A model generated the notes under the pieces. The model was not told where the DNA came from and made no database searches. It worked only from the letters and a program-made list of their open reading frames with translations. Position numbers and translations under genes: made by a program. Below are positions 55,136 to 64,000 of a stretch of DNA of 64,000 bases, piece after piece. Location: positions 51,504,233-51,568,232 of the forward strand of contig CM026403.1 of NCBI GenBank assembly GCA_014843695.1. The letters are read 5' to 3'. Position 1 is the first letter of the stretch, and every line of letters begins with the position of its first letter. This DNA is from Archivesica marissinica. Its lineage: Eukaryota; Mollusca; Bivalvia; Venerida; Vesicomyidae.

Positions 55136-56065
55136 AGTTGAATTCGCATGTAAGATTTCATGTTAAAGCGACATTATATTGCAAAAAAACAAATAAAATG
55201 CATTGTTCACATATAAATGCATAGCTATTACACATTCTTCTGAATAAACTCGAACACTATAATTGAATCAATAAACAGTATTTTGTGATATACAAACATT
55301 CAAAAGTGAAATTAGGATTTCATATAACCGTCACCCGCACTCCTGAATTGATGTTTGTTTGTCATTTGAGTCAATACTAAACACGTGATACTTTCGATTA
55401 GAGCTAATTTAGAGATATCACGTTAAATATGTATCATACCTCGTGTTATTCAGGATACACGCGTTGTATTACGCATGAATGTCGACCATATTAACATTAT
55501 TTTGCTATGTCAACAAACCTCGTATACGACGCTTGTTTATTTGTTGAAATACTCAGTTTTTAGGCAAATATTGTGAAACTTGCGATTTTTGGTTAGAATT
55601 AATTACGACAGCAGTTTAAATCTATTGCCATGTTCTTTATGCTGGGTGGGGAAATTGTTTGTACAAATGATCACTCTACGTTTACATGATTTGTGAGTTG
55701 TAGTGGAATCTTTTTGGTTTAAACAAGAAGATTGATAATATCTTTAGAGAAAACACTACCTTTTCGAAGCTGTCATCGATCTTTTATCCAGAATGTATGG
55801 TTCTAATATGGTAAAATTACAAGCATGTTGATATTGCCTAGATGTGTGTATTGTGTACCACGTCACCAATTGTTGGTTTCACTTGAGCATTGTATATCAA
55901 CCGACAGCTGTCAAAAAGTATCTATTTTTGACACACTTCATGTTTTAAAACTATCTTTTATTAGATTTGGAGAAAGGATCAGAATGTCGCACAATAGGTA
56001 ATTGATGTAGTACGGATTGAAGTCTTGATTGATGATTCCTGTATCTTACATTCAATATATCTATG
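55136..56065. other. Block-3-specific insertion of about 930 bp
   Basis: It splits the LINE relic between GATTATCTCCATTTTTA and CTATGTTCGACACTATGAAT, which are close together in other blocks. It contains the dispersed repeat also seen at 3735-3865 (here about 55205-55345). No ORF or terminal repeat recognised. Confidence 0.5.
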
Positions 56066-57630
56066 TTCGACACTATGAATATCCCCATTTTATTGTATGG
56101 TGCTGAAGTTTGGGGTGCGTACAACTGTACGGAAATTGATAAATTTCACATTAATTTCTGTAAGCGGATTCTTGAACTCCGTAACCGACACCCACCAATG
56201 CTATATTAGGTGAGCTTGGTAGATATCCCCTTTACAGTATTGCATCTATTATGGTGCGGGCCGTTGTCTAATGTTGTTAATACTTGTTGCCCAAACCATT
56301 TTGCAATAATATATGACTAAATTAAATTATATTATTGCAAAGGAAAGATCATTAAAATGTTGGAATAGACTCTCTAATTCTCTTATTAAAATATTTATTG
56401 AGAACAATGCAGCTCCGTACATGGTAAGTGCTGGTCTAATAGAATAGTATATATCATTGATCAATCATCTTGGATTTACTAACTTTTTTAATGAAAACAT
56501 GAATTATTTGCCTATTTTTTAGACGTCGTATCTGAGACAAATAATTCATACAGGATTGGCATAACTCAGTGAATTCAATGTCTAAACTATGTTGCTAATT
56601 GTCATTTAAATGTGAAGCATACATTAATACTTTTGTGAATGACCTCTTTAAGGAGGGACCTAATCCGATTTAGGCTCTCTGCACGTCATATGGCAATAGA
56701 AACTTGCCGATACGCAGGCATCGAGAGAAACCAATGTATTTGTAAACTTTGTAATATGAACTCAATTGAGGATACCTTATTATGGTGTCCTCTATATATT
56801 CATATGAGAAGACAATATTCATTTAATTATGCATGTTCTTCTTTTGGAAAATAATTGTATATAATGTCATCAACCAATCAAAAAGGATTACATAATCTTG
56901 CCAAATATATTAAAGACGCAATGAACGTGAACATATCCTTACCATGCTAACTCTTCCGCAAATTAAACTATTTTTTGTAATTGTTTGTTTTGTCTATATA
57001 AATTGAAGTTAAATGCGTGTTTATATTTCTTTCTTTGCCATATTACAACTATTATTTGTTAATGGCCAACAGTATGTCTGTATATTGCTGATTTGCCGAG
57101 TAAATTTGGAACTAATGAGTTAATAGGTTTTTTATTCCTACTTTTTTTCTCATTAATTAAGACCAATCTTTATTTGTTTTCAAGAGAAAACATCGATAAA
57201 CAAAGGTTTTCAGCAATTTTGTTTCGTATGGCTTTTATGTCGTTGCACGAACAAACTACTAGTAGTCAACAAAATATTTCGTTTTTCTGAAATATGTATA
57301 AGTTTATACATATTTATTTTAGCTCTATTATTTCAACTTATATTAATCACTCTCGATACCTCATTCCTGATGAAACAAGTTCTTTCAACTTATATTAATC
57401 ACTCTCGATATCTCATTCCTGACGATACAAGTTCTTTCAACTTATATTAATCACTCTCGATATCTCATTCCTGATGAAACAAGTTCTTTCAACTTATATT
57501 AATCACTCTTGATACCTCATTCCTGACGGAATCCATCGCCATGAAGGAGAGAGAAGAGGCAATGTGCAAATTAAATGTCTTGTCTAAAGGCACACTATTG
57601 TATCGCAGATATAACAGATAGTCAAGTCAA
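56066..57630 (+). pseudogene. LINE ORF2 C-terminal relic, block 3
   Basis: Counterpart of the block 1 and 2 relics: GAEVWGAYNCTEIDKFHI near 56100, SLRRDLIRFRLSARHMAIET and CICKLCNMNSIED near 56650-56770. A short deletion removes AYHVLLC. It is continuous here because neither the Tc1 nor the younger LINE inserted, so this block shows both empty sites. Confidence 0.6.
57332..57539. repeat. 52-bp tandem repeat, four copies
   Basis: Units start at 57332, 57384, 57436 and 57488, each beginning TTCAACTTATATTAATCACT. Block 1 has one unit (about 21018) and block 2 has two. Confidence 0.95.
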
Positions 57631-59203
57631 TTCAGATTTTATATAATTGCCAAGTAAACTGCTTATTTACACACAAGCAGAAAAGAATGACATATGCAAC
57701 ATATTTACTAATACAATATTTCTTTTAAAATAATGAGCTTAACAATTCATTTCATTACATTATAATATAATATGTCAGTAGACTGTGATAGTTTGATTAT
57801 CTGTGATTAGATTAGTCTCGTACGTATCATTCTGTTATAATGAATGATGTTGTGCTTTTCCATGATAATGTGTTGTGTATATGTATGTATTGTACAACGA
57901 TGAGACTGAAATAAAGAATAAATCCATTCAATTTAATTTTCACTTTTCATTCTCGGAAAACAATTTTGATCTTTGCTTCCAAATTGTTGAGATTATACAG
58001 AGAATAAAGATCGATGCTTGGTGGTTGGTCCGATAAGCGAAACTTTACAAAGATTTACTTTGCTAGCGCCTTTTCTGCGTGTTGGCAAAACAATATAGTG
58101 CAGTTTTCTGTAAATTATTAATAAGCTCTCGCCATGTTTATTGGTTTCAACATATGTATTCATTCAGAATGCACAGTACATAACTATTGTATACAGAATG
58201 AAAATGGACTTAATCGAAAACTTAAAGTTTATGTGTAGGTAGCGTGTTTCCGTGGAAATTTATTCTACACATAAAAGTATAAACATTATTTATTTTTATA
58301 CAACTATTGCGAAACAAGCATTAAGGCTTATCTTATTAACTCTGATGACTCTCATATAAAACCAATAGTTATATAATTATATTATTGCATTCTATGTTAA
58401 TTTTAAAAATGAGTGTCTACATAAAGCGCATCCATATAAGTTCTGACAACTATCCCTGTAATATCCATTTCTAAATCATAAACTATTTGATATGGACTAC
58501 CATTATTAGATGTCATTACTTTGTCCGCTCATAAATCGTTTCGTATTTCTATAAAATAACATATGTTATTCATTATATGTAGCTCTAAAATGTAAATAAA
58601 ACTACTTACTCCCTTGTGCATAGAAATTTTAATAAAGTAGTAACAAACTTTATTCTGTTTTAAATGTATTTATATCCTGTTTCTATGCTTCCAACAGTCG
58701 AATGCACCGTCCAGTGCGCCGTTCGTTTGCCATCTCACTTCGTTATACGTATATGTTAGTTTCTAGCTACAATTAAATTCCTACGTGAATGTGTACTCCC
58801 TTTTATAGGTTATGCAGAGTATTCGCCTGGGCGAGCGATCTAAGTCGATTATTACGCTGCTATAATATTAGCAAGTATAGTAGTTGAACTTTTTTTATAC
58901 AATGCACCTATTTCACTGTGAAAATCTGGTACAACATTGATACGCCAATCGATTGAAATAACTTATTCGCGCTGATTGGTTTGGATGTTTCTTTGTTTCA
59001 GTGGATGATCGAATTATATTTCACCGAATTGACATTGGGAGCATTACTATCAAGAGTGGCGCTAGCTAGCTATGTGAACTAATACCATTCGCCTAAGCAA
59101 GCACATTTTCGTTTTTTCTTTTAATGCTGAAATGTGTTTATAATAGAAAACGATGCAACCGTGCGCTAATTTGCACTAGAACGTCTTGTTTAGATAACCT
59201 TAA
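57631..59203. other. Shared block sequence, no gene recognised
   Basis: Counterpart of 21171-23152 and 36501-38610. A deletion of about 500 bp at 57762 removes one of the two retrotransposon-like tails. The other is near 57899. Confidence 0.45.
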
Positions 59204-59422
59204 ATGTTGTCACAAAATACGTCATGCATGACGACACTAACAGCTCGAGTCCGTTTAACGTTCGAGTTGACAACATTTCAACATGCAGCAGCTAGGTACC
59301 ACACGAGCAAAGCAGTGCGAAATAAAAGGTGCTATTCCACTGGACAATCCGGTGAATTATCGTCCGAGACCGCATTTTATTGGGGCGTCCACAGCACCGA
59401 GGGTGCAACAACAACGTTATAA
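59204..59422 (+). CDS. Small conserved ORF of unknown status, block 3
   Basis: 72-codon counterpart of 23153-23371, with Pro to Ser and Lys to Thr changes. Same start and stop. Function not recognised. Confidence 0.2.
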   Translation: MLSQNTSCMTTLTARVRLTFELTTFQHAAARYHTSKAVRNKRCYSTGQSGELSSETAFYWGVHSTEGATTTL

Positions 59423-59761
59423 AACGTCACAGTTTTGTGCAATACAAATGTTTACATCTGTTCGCGTTCCGTGAAACGGAAATAATGATTCGCAGCCTGC
59501 TAAAATATCTAAAAAGGCCACGCACGCTCTGTCCTTTGTGACGCTTGCATGTTTTGGTACACGGTGTTGGGCAATTGCATGGAGGTCAACGGTCTGCAGG
59601 ATACTGGCAGTATCACTTGTAGAGTGGATCTAATTTGGTAACTGTTTGGGTTTGGGCTTGTATCCACATCGTACACTGCACATATGTTCGCCTTACATGT
59701 TCTTGTATCGTTGTTGAACAGCACACACGCTGGTTGAAGTCAAGTTTCTTCATAGAGATAT

Positions 59762-59963
59762 TCAGTGGAAGGGTCGATCTTCTTTAATCGCAGACACAAG
59801 AAACCTTTCAGCTGTGCTTGACATCTGTAATGACAGTTCTTCTACAGCAAACCCTTCCAGTAGGGAGATCCATGAATAGGTACTGTCGCAACCACTGAGA
59901 GCATTCATAACTGGGAGATATGACACCAAACCATTGTCCAAACCATCGATGTCTTCGCTGTGG
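59762..59963 (-). pseudogene. Orphan terminal exon with NALSGCDST motif, block 3
   Basis: Counterpart of 23710-23911, reading HSEDIDGLDNGLVSYLPVMN and ALSGCDSTYSW, open to the same stop. The acceptor TTCTATTCCAG is kept. Confidence 0.4.
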
Positions 59964-60069
59964 CTGGAATAGAAGTACGTTTAACAACAACAGTATTGCC
60001 GTTGGTAGGGATTCTAGCATATAGGTACTTCTGCTTATCCCGAGTCTGGTCTGAACAAACCCTTCTCAC

Positions 60070-61089
60070 ATATATGTGTATGTGTGTGTGTATATGTATG
60101 TGTATGTGCATGTGTGTGTATATGTGTGTGTATGTGTATATATATGTGTATGTGCATGTGTGTGTATATGTGTGTGTATGTGTATATATATGTAAATATA
60201 TATGTGTGCGTATATGAGAGTATATGTGTGCGTATGCGTATGTATATATGTGTATATTTATATATGTATATACATCGATGTATGGCATATACCGTGTTTA
60301 ACTGCTCAATGCCTCCATGCATCAATGTATGGGTTCACCATTGTAGAACTACTCAATGATAACTAGCAGTCGACCGTTTCCAAACCATACTGCCTTATCT
60401 GGTATATCATAACATTACTGATATATGCGTTACTATCTCTGACCGATACTGCTTGTACATATCGCATAGTACTGGATACTGTCATACGTAATTGCATCAC
60501 TTTGTTACATGTCGTTGCTTTTGTTACTGTCATATATAATCACATGCCATTGTTACAATTTTTACTTTCTCTTTCCGATACTGCCATACATAACCACACC
60601 ACATTTATACATGTTGAACATCCTGTTACCGATACTGCCATACTGAAACACATCACTTTGTTTTTAGCTGTACTGTCTCTTACCGATCCTTCCATACTTA
60701 ATCACGTCATATTTTATCATCTTACACTCTTAGTCAACTATAGTTCATGCTATAGCAAAACGCTTCCAAGTATACTAAGCCTATACTAACCATACATACT
60801 ATGACTATTGAACTGGTATCTTTAATGGCCATATCAGTTTACTCATTGTTCACTTGCTGTGACACATGCGGAAATGTGGTTGCTGCCTGTCTACCTTCCT
60901 TCGTTTTCGTCTTCTTGTTAATTACCTCCACTCGAAAGATTCATGACGACTCTAACAGCTACTACCTCAATCCACCTTAATGTTGCGTCATTATAAACCG
61001 ACTTATCTTAGCAGTCATGTTTCTTTTAACCTGGACAAAAGTATATTCCCCTCTCCTATTGTAAAAACGCTGACAGCAGGTGCTGCGTG
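60070..61089 (+). mobile_element. CR1-group LINE, copy C, only 5' UTR retained
   Basis: It begins right after AACCCTTCTCAC (60058-60069), the same left target sequence as copy B. It keeps the TG microsatellite (60070-60270), the degenerate 5'-UTR repeats and the sequence up to GGTGCTGCGTG. It is then cut and joined to GPCR copy 4. The 2A motif and all of ORF2 are gone. The ATG corresponding to 40378 is present at about 61018, followed by TAA as in copy B. Confidence 0.88.
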
Positions 61090-61090
61090 A

Positions 61091-61794
61091 AAATACTTCA
61101 CGCATGCGATGACTTTTAACAAGCGAAATGATAATCGGTGGCGTAATAGAGAGAAGAATGGTCATGGGAGCCAGTAAATATAATATTGCACCAATAATGA
61201 TGGACATTTTATGTAGGTCCTTGGTATCTTGTGTGACAAAATCAGGTCTACAAATGCCATCAACAATGCCAGCTGTAATTGACCTAATGATTTGTATAGT
61301 AGTAAGAAATAGATACACAGTAGCAATGGCAGCCAACACATTTAGACGTGTAACTAGTGTTCTGGCTTTCAGTGGGAAAAGTACAGCAATGAATCTCTCT
61401 AATGCGACCAACACCAAGCACCAAGAAGCTGTAGCGTTTGCAACACGATATAGTGTAATAAATAGCTTACATCCGATTACTGTAATTGCGCTAATATCAC
61501 CACCGTGCCAAATATCTCGCATAAATTGCTGATTCAACGGATTTGTGAGCAACACTAGCGAATCGGAAAATGCCAATGCGCATAAAATGTATCGTGATGT
61601 GACCTTGCGAAATGACCAACACATACTAAGATAGGACAGATAAATAGTTGTGCAAGAGTCATTCTGCCTTGCAATAACTGCCATTCCGGCTTATATCCTA
61701 TTGGTGCAGCATGTGCCGTAGTATTCCACACTGCAGTTGTGCCTTCCGTATCATTAATGGATGTCACGCTTGTAGCTGTAGTATAATTATCCAT
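61091..61794 (-). pseudogene. Rhodopsin-like GPCR, copy 4, truncated and frameshifted
   Basis: The 3' third of the gene (from after KSHRMRE, so TM6, TM7 and tail) is replaced by LINE 5'-UTR sequence. A 43-bp deletion at about 61614, spanning the end of TM1 (GNSCVILTVTHVKF in copy 1), shifts the frame. The start region (MDNYTTATSVTSINDTEG) and the stretch from TM2 to TM5, including ERF, remain readable. The acceptor-like CTTTTTTCAG upstream is retained. It cannot encode a seven-helix receptor. Confidence 0.88.
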
Positions 61795-62044
61795 TGTTGT
61801 ATCTCCGTCGTTATCTGAAAAAAGTATCACCAATTAATCCACAATGCAGGTAATGTACAAAATGGTGCAATTATATAGTACTAAATTAATGTTAAAGTCA
61901 TATATTCCTGTATCTTGAAACTGACTGCCAACATATGTTGCTAGCAAGCAATTATATTCGTTACACACCTAGTATTACTCTTGTTTTGCAGTAAAGAAAT
62001 CCACCATTTCTAACATTTTAATATACTTGAGCATTGAAGAACAC
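61795..62044. other. GPCR copy 4 upstream region
   Basis: Conserved with the upstream regions of the other copies. No distinct promoter element identified. Confidence 0.35.
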
Positions 62045-62265
62045 TATTTAATCTTGTTTTGACTCGAATAGTCTGTTCTCATTCGGCACTCTTCGGACCG
62101 GGAGGTATGCGAGATGGTACGGTGGTCGCCAGATCGGATAGGTGGGTTTTCTCCGGGTACTCCGGTTTCCTCCCACACGAATGATCACATATACGCTTTC
62201 ATCCGCGCCAACGAGAGTGATTAATATAAGTTGCTTGAACTTGCATTGTAAAATAAATAAAGTTT
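62045..62265 (+). mobile_element. SINE, family C, block 4
   Basis: Same element as 15070-15285, with CTCCGGGTACTCCGG core and AAAATAAATAAAG tail. Confidence 0.68.
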
Positions 62266-62649
62266 AACTTTAAACTCCGCATGACTCATTTTCTCCGTAA
62301 CATAGCATAGTAGTAAGTAATGTTTAGCTTGATTATAATTATTTTATTTGTATATGTGTACAAATAAGTACAATCACACTCATACAAGTATTACATACAT
62401 ACACAAATGGGTTGGACCACAAGCTATGGCAACATTAGATTCGGTCCTCCCCATTGTAGCAGACAAATAAGTTTTGAATTGTTCTCATACTACAGAAGTC
62501 CATCCTATTTCACGTAGTAAGTATTGTTTTGATACATGATATCTAGTAGGACCTGTTACAGCTCTTGCTGCATATTGCACTTTTTGTAGTGTTTCTTTTT
62601 ATATCTTGAACCTAACACTTTAGAAAATGATGTAATTATATTGGATATG
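62266..62649. other. Shared block flank
   Basis: Counterpart of 28399-28789 and 47776-48149. Non-coding. Confidence 0.35.
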
Positions 62650-63480
62650 TGTTTGCTAAGAGTAATATCAAGATGTTTGTGGTGTTCAATAAAAGTTACA
62701 CGAGTGTTATTAAAGTACACATTAGGGCTGTCTCTTTCGCAAAGGCGAAAAAAAGCATTGCCTCGGTTTTTGTTGGATTGAATTTAACCAGCGATTGCTT
62801 GGATCCAGGACATAAGAGTGTTGTCTCCATTAGAGATATGTAACTTGTTGATGTTGCAAGAGAACCGTCACTGTCGTCTGCGAATAGTCTGGTAATACGT
62901 ATCAAAGAATCTGCAATATCATTAACATAAACTAAATATAGTAAAGGACATATGAATGAACGCTGTTAGACACCTTCGTGTAATTATTTTTCTACAGAAA
63001 ATAAGGTTCTAACAAACACATGTATGTTGATTACAATTTGATAAGTAATCTGAAAACTACTTCAGCACATTTCCGGTAATACCATATTGCTTTATCTTAA
63101 ATGTTAATCCGTTATGCTATGCTCAGTCAAATGCCTTGGATATACCACAAAATAGTATACATGTTGATTCATTATCATCTAATTACCAGCAAATTTGATT
63201 ATAGATATATATTAGTTTGTTGATGGTTGAATGGCATCCATATTGTTTGGGATAAATAACATTATTTGCATGTAAATAGTTATACATTTCTTTAAAAATA
63301 ACTTGTTCCATCACCTTACCTACACTGTTGATTACAGAAATCAGTCAATTGTTTGACGGTTCGTCTTGTTACCATTGTCATACAGTGGAATTAGATTAGC
63401 TGATTTCCTACATCTATGATAGTAAATTTAATTTGCGCCTATCACTTTTAGCATGTTGTGTTAAAAGAGCTAGCATCAAA
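62650..63480 (-). pseudogene. CR1-like reverse-transcriptase relic, block 4
   Basis: The best-preserved palm among the block relics: RITRLFADDSDGSLATSTSY, then a segment ending VKFNPTKTEAMLFF on the minus strand. Further upstream motifs as in block 1, with stops. Confidence 0.62.
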
Positions 63481-64000
63481 CTGAACACTCAAATACACTT
63501 CAATTTCGTTTTATTGAACAGGTATATGACTTTAACTATCCAAAGCAGATTCTGTAATGCTTGTTTCCAAATGTTCTCTCAATTAGCTCTAGTTGTTAGT
63601 ATTCACTAGAACGTTCATTAGAACACGACTATTATCTTTTGAACACAGAAATTGTGTTGAAACGAAATGAATTTTGTTTAGCATTTGCTGCCAACCGTTC
63701 TCTTATCAGATATATTGTTAAACAAGTCCAATAATATTATGTTAGGTATATTAACACATTTATTCACATAAATCCGTTTTCGTTTCTCAGTGTTCTTGAA
63801 TGCTCTCCTCGTCATGACATCGAATTAATACTTTGTGACAGGGAATGGTGCCATTGACCTTAGAGTTGAGGAGCGTAATCAGATAACATTAAACGAATAT
63901 AGACTGTTTCTAATGAACATGAAACTGTTTCAATAAATGATTGTAAATGATTTAGAAATAAGTAAGACAGCAGCAATGTATTGTAAAAACGTCATTAGCG
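63481..64000. repeat. Block 4 right edge, joined to the block-3 insert sequence
   Basis: Up to about 63720 it matches the shared block (TCTTATCAGATATATTGTTA). It then continues as AACAAGTCCAATAATATTAT and matches 52490-52770 of the block-3 insert to the window edge. About 3.5 kb of the insert present in block 3 is absent here. Confidence 0.8.

Noticed and set aside
59905..60359. His/Tyr/Thr- and Met/Cys/Val-rich frames over the TG microsatellite
   Set aside because: Low-complexity translation of a TATGTG repeat in LINE 5' UTR.

Overview
ORGANISM AND OVERALL CHARACTER. The window is AT-rich eukaryotic DNA, very probably from an invertebrate animal and plausibly a lophotrochozoan such as a mollusc. 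The evidence is a class A GPCR family with ERF and NFIIY motif variants, a GT11-type fucosyltransferase, CR1-like non-LTR retrotransposons, a Tc1 element, and tRNA-derived SINEs carrying the CTCCGGGTACTCCGG core common in invertebrate genomes. The taxon is inference. Nothing prokaryotic was seen. Sequence 7153-8152 is a 1000-N assembly gap.

LEFT ARM (1-8152). A hAT-type MITE (124-531) with an 8-bp target duplication comes first. An alpha-1,2-fucosyltransferase-like gene on the minus strand (1194-2381) follows; its stem region and its 3' end are both built of tandem repeats. Then come SINE copies, a 30-bp minisatellite (3064-3690), a possible LTR remnant, and a 32-bp satellite (6471-7152) that runs into the gap.

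GPCR SEGMENTAL-DUPLICATION ARRAY (8153-64000). The rest is a head-to-tail array of diverged copies of one segment. I number the blocks by the GPCR copy at their left edge: block 0 (8153-13658, partial), block 1 (13659-26777), block 2 (26778-46156), block 3 (46157-61090), block 4 (61091-64000, partial). Left to right a full block reads: GPCR gene (minus strand); a SINE with the CTCCGGGTACTCCGG core; a CR1-like reverse-transcriptase relic (minus); a tRNA-derived SINE; a second LINE relic (plus); a small conserved ORF; a candidate exon encoding HALSGCDST or a variant (minus); an insertion site for a LINE with a 2A-like motif; a tRNA-Ser-like SINE; and a LINE RNase-H-like relic abutting the next GPCR. 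GPCR copies 1 and 3 have intact frames. Copies 2 and 4 are pseudogenes.

INSERTIONS THAT DATE THE DUPLICATIONS. A CR1-group LINE whose ORF2 begins with a 2A-like GDVELNPGP motif occupies the same site in blocks 0, 2 and 3 (complete, complete, and 5' remnant). Block 1 has the empty site. A Tc1 DD34E element is only in block 1. A second LINE type with an RRM-like ORF1 is only in block 2. A 5.4-kb insert of older LINE and SINE debris is in block 3 and partly in block 4. Local minisatellites differ in copy number between blocks.

No novel multi-gene system is demonstrable. The most notable items are the GPCR birth-and-death array, the 2A-bearing LINE with its empty site, the LINE/GPCR fusion junction at about 61090, and the repeat-built fucosyltransferase.
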